A stretch of DNA of 13,257 nucleotides from GCA-2717185 sp964474755 (GTDB lineage: Bacteria; Pseudomonadota; Alphaproteobacteria; UBA8366; GCA-2717185). The notes below the pieces were generated by a model. That model was not told the origin of the DNA, did no database searches, and saw only the letters and a list, made by a program, of their open reading frames with translations. The position numbers and the translations under genes were made by a program. The stretch is taken from the NCBI GenBank assembly GCA_964474755.1, contig CAYYUG010000096.1, positions 1 to 13,257 on the forward strand, read 5' to 3'. Below, piece after piece: positions 6,918-13,257 of this stretch (its first letter is position 1; every line of letters starts with the position of its first letter).

Positions 6918-6923
6918 GAAGGG
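6918..6923 (+). promoter_or_regulatory. Shine-Dalgarno site supporting the CoA-transferase start at 6933
   Basis: GAAGGG lies nine bases before the ATG at 6933 (a second ATG follows directly at 6936). The open frame extends upstream to a GTG at 6858 and a TTG at 6891, but neither has a well-placed ribosome site. Confidence 0.5.
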
Positions 6924-6932
6924 AATCCCAGG

Positions 6933-8354
6933 ATGATGCCGTTTGAAGAGGTGATGGAAGCGCGCGGCAAAGGAATGCCGGCGGACGGCGAAGTGTCAAT
7001 TACAGGCATTGATCCGGTGTTCTCAACTAAATTCAAGATCGGTGAGACCTGTGCAGCAGTTCTTGCTGGCATCGGTGTGGCTGTTAACGACATTTGGGAG
7101 CTGAAGACTGGTCGCCGGCAACAGACGGCGATCGATGTGCGTCGCGCGGCAGCGGCGTTGCGCAGCACGACATACATGCAGCGGCAGGCTGCGAATGGTG
7201 AATGGGAGGACATCGTCAATCGCGGCCACAACGATATGATTAAGATTACTCAGCCTTGGCCGACTAAGGATGGGCGCTGGGTACTACCGCATTTTGGTCT
7301 GCCTAATTTGCAAGCACGAATGTGTAAGCTGCTCGATTGTGAGCCAAACCCGAATTCAGTCGGCAAAGCGGTGGCCAAGTGGGATGCGCTAGATCTGGAA
7401 GAGGCGATAGACGAACATCGTGTCTGCGGCGGCATGGTGCGCAGCAACCCGGAATGGTTGGACAGCGAGCATGGTAAGGTCCTGGCGGCGAAGCCGATCG
7501 TCGAAATCATCAAGATCGGCGAAAGCGATCCGGAACCCTTCCCCGCAGGTGACCGGCCGCTAAGCGGAATTAAGGCGCTCGACCTAACACGTATTCTGGC
7601 CGGGCCGATTGCGGGACGCACCTTGGCAGAGCATGGTGCTGAAGTGCTGATGGTGACGGCCGGGCGCCTTCCCCAAATCCCCGAACACGTGATGGATACG
7701 AGCCACGGTAAGCGGAGTTGTTTCCTCGACCTTTCGGTCTTTGAAGAGGCGGTTAAGCTTAAAGCTCTCGTCAAAGACGCTGATGTTTTTTCGCAGGGCT
7801 ACAGGCCTGGGATGATCGAAAAGCTCGGCTTCGGACCAGCGGAACTCGCCGAATACCGGCCGGGTATCGTCTATGTTTCGATCAACTGCTATGGCGCTGA
7901 CGGTCCGTTCAGTCATCGTGGCGGCTGGGAGCAGGTGGCGCAGACCATGACGGGTATCTGCCAAGAGGGCTCTCCGGAGCGGCCTAAACTGTTGCCGGCC
8001 GCGGCGTGCGACTACACGACAGGATACCTTGCGGCATATGGTGCGCTACTGGCACTGGCTCGGCGGGCAACGGAGGGTGGCAGTTACCATGTTCGCGTGT
8101 CGCTGTGCCAGTCGGGCATGTTTATCTACCGACAAGGCAACGTTGCTTTTGATGCAGCGGACATGGACTTATCGGATGATGAGCTCGGTGTATTGCGTAT
8201 CGAGACGCAGCCAAAAGACGGGCCATTGCGGCATCTGGGGCCGGTCTTACATCTCTCGGAAACACCGCCACTTTGGGTTAGGCCAACGCCGGTGCTTGGC
8301 GCCGATGTGTCGGAATGGCCGCAGTCTGGAGCGGCGGCTGCGGCTGCCGAATGA
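6933..8354 (+). CDS. Class III (CaiB/BaiF family) CoA-transferase, two-domain form
   Basis: A 473-residue member of the formyl-CoA transferase / CaiB-BaiF family, which moves CoA between carboxylic acids through an aspartyl-CoA anhydride. It is the longer form in which a partial domain (about 20-180, with TGIDPVF, DIWELKTGRRQ, DVRRAAAALRS) precedes the full catalytic domain (PLSGIKALDLTRILAGPIAGRTLAEHGAEV from residue 209). Other landmarks are DTSHGKRS (255-262), YVSINCYG (314-321), and Asp360 in AACDYTTGYLAAYGALLALARR, which lies where the catalytic aspartate is found. The C-terminus (LSETPPLWVRPTPVLG) is complete for this family. The tail ends in a run of alanines. The start at 6933 is chosen from the ribosome site and family length; up to 25 more residues are possible upstream. 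Its stop overlaps the original ATG of the dioxygenase gene (ATGA at 8351), so the two formed one coupled unit. The acid it activates is unknown. Confidence 0.88.
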   Translation: MMPFEEVMEARGKGMPADGEVSITGIDPVFSTKFKIGETCAAVLAGIGVAVNDIWELKTGRRQQTAIDVRRAAAALRSTTYMQRQAANGEWEDIVNRGHNDMIKITQPWPTKDGRWVLPHFGLPNLQARMCKLLDCEPNPNSVGKAVAKWDALDLEEAIDEHRVCGGMVRSNPEWLDSEHGKVLAAKPIVEIIKIGESDPEPFPAGDRPLSGIKALDLTRILAGPIAGRTLAEHGAEVLMVTAGRLPQIPEHVMDTSHGKRSCFLDLSVFEEAVKLKALVKDADVFSQGYRPGMIEKLGFGPAELAEYRPGIVYVSINCYGADGPFSHRGGWEQVAQTMTGICQEGSPERPKLLPAAACDYTTGYLAAYGALLALARRATEGGSYHVRVSLCQSGMFIYRQGNVAFDAADMDLSDDELGVLRIETQPKDGPLRHLGPVLHLSETPPLWVRPTPVLGADVSEWPQSGAAAAAAE

Positions 8355-9125
8355 CTAGCCTGGTCATTCGGCATCTATACGGTGCGCTGGGCGCGGAAAT
8401 TGAACCATTCAACGCCGCCGCAGCACATTGCGTTTGCGAAACGCTTTGGGCCGTTACAAGAGCCGACCCTCGGGTCCTATTTGCATAAGGCGGATCCAGA
8501 AATATTTGTCGTATCTAATAAAAAGGTCGACGGAAAGCTGTCGGACACGCGCCGAACCGGGCGGCGCTGGCATGCGGACATGCGCTACACACTGCAACCA
8601 TGCCTCGGTTCCATGCTCTACGCGTTGGAAGTGCCACCTGTCGGCGGCGATACCCTTTTTGCTAAAATGCAGGGTGCGTATGACGGGCTATCGGATGGCA
8701 TGTGGATGATGGTCAACGGACTTAGCACCGTGCATGATCTCAGCAAGATATCAAACTTCAAGAACCGCGATCCCAAGGCCACAGCTAAAATTGTGGCTGA
8801 CAACCCACCGGTCAATCATCCGTTAGTCTGGACCCATCCAGACAATGGCCGCATGTCGCTTTTCCTCAGCGATCAAATTGCCTATCGCATCGTCGATATG
8901 ACGGAAACAAAAAGCCGTCTGATCCTCGACTATCTTCTCGCGCAGACAACTCAGATTGAGAATACCTACCGCCGCCAGTGGCAGGCTGGCGACCTTATTT
9001 TCTGGGATAATCGCAGCGTCATGCATTGCGCGCTGGAAGACTACGACATGTTAGATGATGGCAAAGTTCGGGATATGCATCGAACAACTTTAGCGGGCCG
9101 CCGGTTGTCTAAGTGTGCGCTTTAG
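8351..9125 (+). pseudogene. TauD/TfdA-family 2-oxoglutarate dioxygenase with an N-terminal deletion and frameshift
   Basis: This family hydroxylates substrates such as taurine, sulfonates and phenoxyacetates using Fe(II) and 2-oxoglutarate. From the ATG at 8351, overlapping the CoA-transferase stop, the frame reads MTSLVIRHLYGALGAEI, a typical TauD N-terminus, then runs out of family sequence and stops at 8486-8488. In the next frame the family resumes at TPPQHIAFAKRFGPLQ and continues to the normal end. About 30 residues that normally lie between GAxI and TPxQ are missing, and the frame is lost. The rest looks intact: iron ligands H-A-D in RRWHADM (H64/D66 counted from 8382), the distal His in WDNRSVMH (H215) and the 2-oxoglutarate Arg in MHRTTL (R234). 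A GTG at 8382 could start a 247-residue product but has no visible ribosome site and would lack the first strand-helix unit. I favour a pseudogene; a shortened working enzyme is less likely. Confidence 0.75.
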
Positions 9126-9652
9126 CCTGGATAGCGTGGTGCGTGGATTGACCGGAAGCTTCGCACAATCCAGCCATCTTCCTCCGCGGGGATCGCTGGC
9201 TCACCCTCGGCACCGATCAGGACACCCCGTTCAGCAATCGTGGTGTCTAGGCCAATGATCGTGAGAGACGTGAAAGCCTTCGGCAGGTGGGGGCTTTCGG
9301 CCGAGAGGCGATCGATCAGAACCATCCAACCGTCGTCGGCGACCTCCATCGTCTCAATGTCGCCGGTGACCAGATTGCGGTCCCAGTTCGTCATTTTGGC
9401 CTTGAAGGCAGGATCGACGGAGGTTGGTCCAGCCCGCGAGGTGTAGTTTTCGCTTGTCATTACTCCGGGATCGCGCAGCCGGTAGACTGCCAAGAAAGGC
9501 GCACGGGCTTCGTGCGTGCATTCGTAGCGCTGGGCGGACCGGAACCCATCAATCGTCAGTAACATCGAGATGTGCTTGTTGTAAAATTCGTTAAACTTTG
9601 TCCGGTCATCATTTAGAGGGTAGTGCATCTCGACCATGTAGAAGGTACTCAC
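9122..9652 (-). CDS. Small dimeric alpha/beta-barrel (EthD-like) protein
   Basis: A 176-residue protein whose first 100 residues (FYMVEMHYPLNDDRTKFNEFYNKHI, then IDGFRSAQRYEC and PFLAVYRLRDP) have the strand-helix pattern of the dimeric alpha/beta-barrel superfamily seen in EthD and related small catabolic-cluster proteins. The remaining 75 residues have no motif I recognise. Function is unknown; relatives are often accessory proteins or small cofactor-poor enzymes acting on reactive intermediates. The frame is open to 9766, but the GTG at 9652 is the better start: AAAGGAA lies eight bases upstream (9661-9667), the barrel begins right after it, and it falls 22 bases after the stop of the preceding luciferase-like gene, the likely operon partner. 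Its stop codon overlaps that of the convergent dioxygenase gene (TTAG at 9122-9125). Confidence 0.75.
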   Translation of the reverse strand: MSTFYMVEMHYPLNDDRTKFNEFYNKHISMLLTIDGFRSAQRYECTHEARAPFLAVYRLRDPGVMTSENYTSRAGPTSVDPAFKAKMTNWDRNLVTGDIETMEVADDGWMVLIDRLSAESPHLPKAFTSLTIIGLDTTIAERGVLIGAEGEPAIPAEEDGWIVRSFRSIHAPRYPG

Positions 9653-9660
9653 GATGGGGG

Positions 9661-9667
9661 TTCCTTT
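9661..9667 (-). promoter_or_regulatory. Shine-Dalgarno site fixing the GTG start of the EthD-like gene
   Basis: On the minus strand AAAGGAA stands eight bases before the GTG at 9652, in the gap after the upstream gene's stop at 9675. Confidence 0.55.
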
Positions 9668-9674
9668 TTCCGTT

Positions 9675-10592
9675 CTAGCGTGTGGATTCGTTTTTGAGAT
9701 CGAGCACCTGTTCAGCGATGACGGCCAGCATCCGCCATTGCTCTTCCAGGTTTCGCGAAGCCTCAATGTCGTCGTGATGGGTATCCAGGAGCACGTAATC
9801 GCAGCCTAGCGTTTCTAGGACGAGCAGATCGTCGCGAACCTGATCTAGGTTGCCAGTGCCGCAATATCGATCTTCCTCTAATTGGTGTTGTTCCATGATC
9901 CGCAAACGAATGCGTGGACACACGGCCGGCATAGGTTTGCCTTCCTCCTCGGCGATAGCCTTCAACCTGGGCATACCGGATTTGCGTAACCAATCCATGG
10001 TGAAGCGGATTGGGTGCCAGGCATCGGCCAGCCTGACGGTACGTCGCAATGCGGCGTCACTGGACCCGCCGACCCATATTGGCGGGTGCGGTTTACGAAG
10101 TGGCTGGGGGGCAGTTTGTACCTTGTTGAACTGGACAAATTTGCCATCATAGGAGGCGATGTCGTTGGTCCAGAGCTCCCGGATTGCGGCTAGATAGTCG
10201 TTCGTCATTGCACCGCGTTTGTTGAAGGGCACGCGCAGCGCTGCAAACTCTGCTTCCGACCAGCCAACGCCAATGCCAAGGATACAGCGTCCTCCGCTCA
10301 GTTGGTCGATATTTGCAAAAGCACGGGCGGTCTCCAGCGGGCTGCGATAGGGCAGTATAAGCACCGTGGTTCCAATTTCGACCCGTTCCGTGATACCGGC
10401 TAACCATCCCAGCGTCGTTAGCGGTTCATAGAATGGTGCGGGATAGCGCTCAGCTACATCTTGGGTTGTGGCGATATGATCCGATGACATGAGCAGGTGA
10501 TAGCCTAAAGTCTCAGTCATTTGTGCCCATCGCCTGAGGCTGTCTGGGTTTGCCGCGGGGCCGAAATTAATCAGGTTTACGCCAGCTTTCAT
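9675..10592 (-). CDS. Luciferase-like (LLM) flavin/F420-type oxidoreductase, TIGR03619-like
   Basis: A 305-residue TIM-barrel oxidoreductase of the luciferase-like superfamily, in the group resembling F420-dependent family TIGR03619: MKAGVNLINFGP start, LLMSSDHI, ITERVEIGTTVLILPYRSPLETAR, DQLSGGRCILGIGVGWSEAEF, and PHPPIWVGGSSDAALRR. These elements line the flavin or deazaflavin pocket. Such enzymes carry out monooxygenation or hydride transfer; whether this one uses FMN or F420 cannot be told. The frame stays open to 10706, but the ATG at 10592 is preferred: GAGG (10599-10602) lies six bases upstream, family homology begins exactly there, and the longer version would run through the divergent promoter region. 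The EthD-like gene follows it on the same strand. No flavin reductase is present in the window. Confidence 0.87.
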   Translation of the reverse strand: MKAGVNLINFGPAANPDSLRRWAQMTETLGYHLLMSSDHIATTQDVAERYPAPFYEPLTTLGWLAGITERVEIGTTVLILPYRSPLETARAFANIDQLSGGRCILGIGVGWSEAEFAALRVPFNKRGAMTNDYLAAIRELWTNDIASYDGKFVQFNKVQTAPQPLRKPHPPIWVGGSSDAALRRTVRLADAWHPIRFTMDWLRKSGMPRLKAIAEEEGKPMPAVCPRIRLRIMEQHQLEEDRYCGTGNLDQVRDDLLVLETLGCDYVLLDTHHDDIEASRNLEEQWRMLAVIAEQVLDLKNESTR

Positions 10593-10598
10593 AGGCTG

Positions 10599-10602
10599 CC
10601 TC
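10599..10602 (-). promoter_or_regulatory. Shine-Dalgarno site fixing the start of the minus-strand LLM gene
   Basis: GAGG on the minus strand, six bases before the ATG at 10592. It argues against the upstream in-frame ATG at 10706. Confidence 0.5.
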
Positions 10603-10670
10603 GTGCTTGATGCGAACGGGATCGTGTCCTTTTGGAACAAGTGTGGCAAGTCTGCCTGCGTTCTAAATTT

Positions 10671-10700
10671 TTGACAAATGTTCGAACTTAAATATATGAA
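10671..10700 (+). promoter_or_regulatory. Sigma-70-type promoter for the plus-strand LLM gene
   Basis: A perfect -35 TTGACA (10671-10676) is followed by TATATG (10693-10698, spacing 16) or TATGAA (10695-10700, spacing 18) as the -10. The expected start point lies near 10705, giving a leader of about 30 bases with GAGGAA before the ATG at 10736. The spacer contains the 8-bp palindrome GTTCGAAC (10680-10687). Confidence 0.6.
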
Positions 10701-10715
10701 CGTCACAGTCCATAT
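10694..10715. promoter_or_regulatory. Operator-like inverted repeat over the -10/start point
   Basis: ATATGAAC (10694-10701) and GTCCATAT (10708-10715) are inverted repeats with 7 of 8 bases matching and a 6-base spacer. The 22-bp element overlaps the proposed -10 and transcription start, the classical place for a repressor site. The cognate regulator is not in the window. Confidence 0.45.
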
Positions 10716-10735
10716 GATGTTTTGAGGAATTAACT

Positions 10736-11998
10736 ATGCGATTTGGCGTCTTTTACGAGTTGCAGCTGCCACGGCCCTGGAACCCGGGCGATGAACACAA
10801 ATTGTTCAAGGAAGCGCTTGACCAGATCGTCCTCGCCGATGAGCTGGGCTTTGACTACGCCTGGGAGGTTGAGCATCATTTCCTCGACGAGTATTCGCAC
10901 GCCTCGGCACCGGAGGTCTTTCTGGCCGCAGCAGCTAGCAAGACCAGACACATTCGCCTGGGCCACGGCATCCGGCAAGTAATCCCGAATTACAATCATC
11001 CTGCTCGGACGGCGGAAGGGTTGTCGACGCTTGACCTGCTGTCAGATGGCAGGGTGGAGTTTGGCATCGGTGAGGGAGCGACGCGGCTCGAGCTGGGGGC
11101 TTTTGGCATTCCCGCGAAGCGTAAACGGGCGATGGCACTCGAGGCGGCAGAACAAATCTGTAATATGATGGTGCTGACGCCTTATCCCGGTTACGAGGGT
11201 GAGGGGTTCTCTATGCCTTGTCGGAACGTGCTGCCCAAACCGCTACAGGATCCTCATCCGAAACTTTGGATGGCTTGCACAAACCGCGATACGATCAAGG
11301 TTGCAGCGCAGAACGGCATCGGCGCACTTGCCTTTTCTTTCATCGATCCCGAAGAAGCATTACACTGGTCGAAAATCTACTACGACACTATTAAGAGCGA
11401 CGAATGCGTGCCGTTAGGCTGGAACGTTAACGCAAACATCGCGATTGTCTCTGCCTTTTCGATGCATGAAGACCGGGCCGAGGCGATCCGGCGCGGCCAG
11501 GACAATTTCGAGTTCTTCCGCTATTCGCAACAACGTCTTGTGGCGCACGACTTCGTACCTGGCTATAGCGATATGTGGTCGGATTTCGTGGCTAAGAGAG
11601 GTGATGCGTCGGACCAGTTGATACAGGCAGCATTGGAACGTAGCGAGTATGACGGTGCCGGTATCGGCACGCCTGACGATATGCTTCGCCATCTGAAAAG
11701 TTTCCAAGATTGCGGCGTTGATCAGGTGATTATGCTGCAGCAGGCCGGTAATAACTCGCACCAGAATATTTGCGAGTCGTTGGAACTGTTTTCTGAGTCC
11801 GTCATGCCGGAATTTGCCAAGGACGTCGAGGAACGTGAGGCTGCGAAGGCAGCTGAATTGGCGCCTTATATCGAAGCCGCGCTGGCCCGCAAAGAATATA
11901 TGGAACCCTTGGCGGAGGAGGACGTGCCTATCGTTAGGGCCTCGGTCAAGGTGGCAGGAGCGGATAATCGGCCGAGTAGACAAGATGCTGCTGATTAG
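10736..11998 (+). CDS. LuxA-like (LLM class) FMN-dependent monooxygenase
   Basis: A 420-residue luciferase-like monooxygenase, longer and of a different subgroup from its divergent neighbour. Landmarks are MRFGVFYELQLPRP (strand 1), DYAWEVEHHFLDEYSHASAPEVFLAA (26-residue stretch around residues 41-66 with the flavin-pocket EHHF), RLGHGIRQVIPNYNHPARTAEGLSTLDLLSDGRVEFGIGEG (strands 3-4), and PHPKLWMACTN. Such proteins insert oxygen with reduced FMN from a separate reductase, cleaving C-S, C-N or ring bonds or acting as Baeyer-Villiger enzymes; the target is not readable here. The C-terminal 40 residues are charged (an EREAAKAAELAPYIEAALARKEYMEP-like stretch) and probably a helical tail. The ATG is preceded by GAGGAA at good spacing. 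A degenerate copy of the last residues lies just downstream. Confidence 0.88.
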   Translation: MRFGVFYELQLPRPWNPGDEHKLFKEALDQIVLADELGFDYAWEVEHHFLDEYSHASAPEVFLAAAASKTRHIRLGHGIRQVIPNYNHPARTAEGLSTLDLLSDGRVEFGIGEGATRLELGAFGIPAKRKRAMALEAAEQICNMMVLTPYPGYEGEGFSMPCRNVLPKPLQDPHPKLWMACTNRDTIKVAAQNGIGALAFSFIDPEEALHWSKIYYDTIKSDECVPLGWNVNANIAIVSAFSMHEDRAEAIRRGQDNFEFFRYSQQRLVAHDFVPGYSDMWSDFVAKRGDASDQLIQAALERSEYDGAGIGTPDDMLRHLKSFQDCGVDQVIMLQQAGNNSHQNICESLELFSESVMPEFAKDVEEREAAKAAELAPYIEAALARKEYMEPLAEEDVPIVRASVKVAGADNRPSRQDAAD

Positions 11999-11999
11999 C

Positions 12000-12125
12000 G
12001 CGATCGTGAAATTAGGTGTCGAATTGCATGTTCCTGGTGCTGACAACAGATCACGTGTTGGTAGACCAAATCGAGATTACCCAGGTGAGCGCAAAGAACT
12101 AACTGAACAAGATGCTGTCGGGTAA
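12000..12125 (+). pseudogene. Degenerate duplicate of the LuxA-like C-terminal tail
   Basis: In a different frame from the preceding gene, 12003-12050 encodes IVKLGVELHVPGADNR, resembling IVRASVKVAGADNR at 11930-11971 near the end of the monooxygenase. Both are followed by a QDA-plus-stop ending, with the identical bases CAAGATGCTG at 11981-11990 and 12108-12117. The copy has no start, ribosome site or upstream body of its own. It is probably the 3' remnant of a second, deleted paralogue or of a recombination that reshaped the monooxygenase tail. Confidence 0.4.
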
Positions 12126-12145
12126 CAATTGTCAAAGCAAAGCCA

Positions 12146-12164
12146 CCTTAATTCTCAATTAAGG
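12146..12164. repeat. Perfect 8-bp inverted repeat, 3-base loop
   Basis: CCTTAATT and AATTAAGG flank CTC. It lies between the monooxygenase gene and the exporter gene. There is no T-run after it, so termination is uncertain; an operator or mRNA 3'-end stabiliser is equally possible. Confidence 0.45.
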
Positions 12165-12245
12165 CGTCGCGTTCTCGAGACCTTGCGTATTTCAGCTGTA
12201 ATCCCGTCTATTGACCCGCCAGACGTGCCGTTTTAAGTCGCGCTG

Positions 12246-13160
12246 ATGGAACTGGCGCAATTTGACTGGACCCTATACTGGTTCATGTTTCCTGTTGCGC
12301 TGTGCGTGGCGACGACGGCTACGTTCAGCGGGATCGCCGGGTCTGCGATTTTCGCGCCGATCTTTCTAATAGTATTCCCGATGATGGGACCCGAATATCA
12401 GTTTCCTAGTGTCGCGGCAGCAATTGGTGTAGCGCTGCTCACTGCGACTTTTGGTTTGTCGTCGGGAGTAGTCGGCTACCATCGCCGGCGGCTGATCGAT
12501 TTCAGAAGCGCCATCCCTTTTATCCTAGTCTCGGTACCGATCGGTATTTTTGGCGCTATTATGCTTGTCGTTTTGAAGGACTATCAGGAACTGTTGCGCT
12601 TCTCCTATGCGATGTTGATGCTGGTGCTTGCAGTCATTCTGTTCGGCCGTGGAAAGTTTGGCGCGAACCTATCGTTGAACGCGAACAACGGGGAAAGTGA
12701 GTTTTTGCGAGACATTCGGGAAATCATAGAACGGGATGGGACCGTTTACCGTTTCGCCACTCCTCGGCAAGGCAAAGGTGCATTTGCGACAGGGATAGGC
12801 GCTTTCCTGACCGGTCTTTTGGGGGTCGGGATAGGTGAGGTTGTGATGCCGCAACTGGCGCTGCGCAACCGCGTACCGATCCAGGTTGCTGCTGCTACCT
12901 CGCTCTTTGTCGTAGTGCTGACCGTCGCCTCGGCCAGCTTCACGCAGGTCTCTGCACTGGTCGCCGCTGGCGGGTTTTCAGCAGTGCCTTGGAACGTCGT
13001 GATCTATACGGTTCCGGCGGTAATAATCGGCGGCCAGATCGGCCCAAGCCTGCAAGGCAGGGTACCGCAGCGTGTGGTGGAAATAGGCCTCGGTTGCCTG
13101 TTTACCGTGATCGGTGTGGCGATGGCCATAGTCGGTTTCCGCAACAGTCTGTTCGGCTAG
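12246..13160 (+). CDS. TSUP-family membrane exporter (sulfite exporter TauE/SafE type)
   Basis: A 304-residue polytopic protein of the TSUP (DUF81, TauE/SafE) family, whose members export sulfite, sulfoacetate or other small organic anions across the inner membrane. There are about eight hydrophobic segments in two repeated halves: the first begins ATTATFSGIAGSAIFAPIFL, the second GAFATGIGAFLTGLLGVGIGE, the conserved glycine-rich repeat signatures. A soluble loop (about 140-175, with DIREIIERDGTVYRF) joins the halves. The length fits the family. No clear Shine-Dalgarno precedes the ATG; TTGACC at 12211 with a poor -10 17 bases on would place the transcript start almost at the ATG, so a leaderless message is conceivable. 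Its place in a cluster with other organosulfur-type families suggests export of an inorganic or organic product, but TSUP substrates are diverse. Confidence 0.88.
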   Translation: MELAQFDWTLYWFMFPVALCVATTATFSGIAGSAIFAPIFLIVFPMMGPEYQFPSVAAAIGVALLTATFGLSSGVVGYHRRRLIDFRSAIPFILVSVPIGIFGAIMLVVLKDYQELLRFSYAMLMLVLAVILFGRGKFGANLSLNANNGESEFLRDIREIIERDGTVYRFATPRQGKGAFATGIGAFLTGLLGVGIGEVVMPQLALRNRVPIQVAAATSLFVVVLTVASASFTQVSALVAAGGFSAVPWNVVIYTVPAVIIGGQIGPSLQGRVPQRVVEIGLGCLFTVIGVAMAIVGFRNSLFG

Positions 13161-13205
13161 GTAACGCCTAGTACTGAACAGTGACACAATAACTTTCTCG
13201 GACCA

Positions 13206-13248
13206 TTACCGTGATATTCTGCAATGAACTAACCTGGCATTGCGGTAA
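13206..13248. repeat. Weak nested inverted repeat near the right edge
   Basis: GCAATG (13221-13226) and CATTGC (13238-13243) form a 6-bp stem with an 11-base loop, and TTACC (13206-13210) could pair with GGTAA (13244-13248) outside it across a bulge. It follows the exporter gene by about 50 bases. It may be a weak terminator or part of the next gene's control region. The rest of 13161-13257 shows no gene. Confidence 0.25.
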
Positions 13249-13257
13249 AAATTTTAG

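Noticed and set aside
6328..6999. Minus-strand open frame of 223 codons spanning the hydratase beta 3' end and the following gap
   Set aside because: No recognisable motif or start signal; most of it is antisense to a well-supported gene.
9653..9766. Longer N-terminus for the EthD-like protein, from 9766
   Set aside because: It would overlap the upstream gene by over 90 bases; the GTG at 9652 has a well-placed ribosome site and begins the domain.
10593..10706. Longer N-terminus for the minus-strand luciferase-like protein, from an ATG at 10706
   Set aside because: The extra 38 residues do not resemble the family, cross the divergent promoter and operator, and a good ribosome site fits the ATG at 10592.
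11414..12046. Minus-strand open frame of 210 codons opposite the LuxA-like gene
   Set aside because: Antisense shadow with no family resemblance and no ribosome site.
13161..13200. Possible insertion-sequence end or operator after the exporter gene (ACTGAACAGT and surroundings)
   Set aside because: The repeat is very short, there is no transposase or target duplication in the window, and the sequence stops before a partner could be seen.

Overview
The window reads as an accessory catabolic region from a Gram-negative bacterium, probably an alphaproteobacterium. The base composition is moderately GC-rich, genes are packed with ATGA overlaps, and most starts have Shine-Dalgarno sites. The protein families (NitT/TauT-type ABC uptake, class III CoA-transferase, TfdA/TauD dioxygenase, luciferase-like oxidoreductases, TSUP exporter) are typical of such genomes. 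Taxonomy is inferred from style only. I saw no tRNA, rRNA, CRISPR array, transposase or phage gene.

Layout. (1) 1-1646, minus strand: a periplasmic substrate-binding protein followed by the ATPase of a NitT/TauT-type ABC importer. The ATPase runs off the left edge. A perfect 12-bp hairpin lies just inside the ATPase coding start. (2) 1929-6726, plus strand: a tightly packed operon for a succinate dehydrogenase/fumarate reductase-like complex in the order B-C-D-A, followed by the two subunits of a class I fumarase/tartrate dehydratase-like hydratase. The flavoprotein lacks the usual covalent FAD histidine and has a changed substrate-pocket residue, and the hydratase has a changed active-site loop. 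(3) 6933-9125, plus: a two-domain class III CoA-transferase whose stop overlaps the original ATG of a TauD-type dioxygenase. The dioxygenase has lost about 30 N-terminal codons and its frame, so it is probably a pseudogene. (4) 9122-10592, minus: an F420-type luciferase-like oxidoreductase followed by a small dimeric alpha/beta-barrel (EthD-like) protein. (5) 10736-11998, plus: a second, LuxA-like monooxygenase, divergent from the first, with a clear promoter and an operator-like inverted repeat between them. A degenerate copy of its C-terminal tail follows. (6) 12246-13160, plus: a TSUP-family (TauE/SafE) membrane exporter.

How it may fit together (inference): the importer would bring in an organic anion. 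CoA-transferase and luciferase-like or dioxygenase steps would activate it and oxidise or cleave it. The dehydrogenase and hydratase would then perform a succinate-to-fumarate-to-malate style sequence on a substituted C4 dicarboxylate, feeding electrons to quinone. The TSUP protein would export a released anion such as sulfite or an organic acid. The substrate cannot be read from sequence. No regulator gene lies inside the window.
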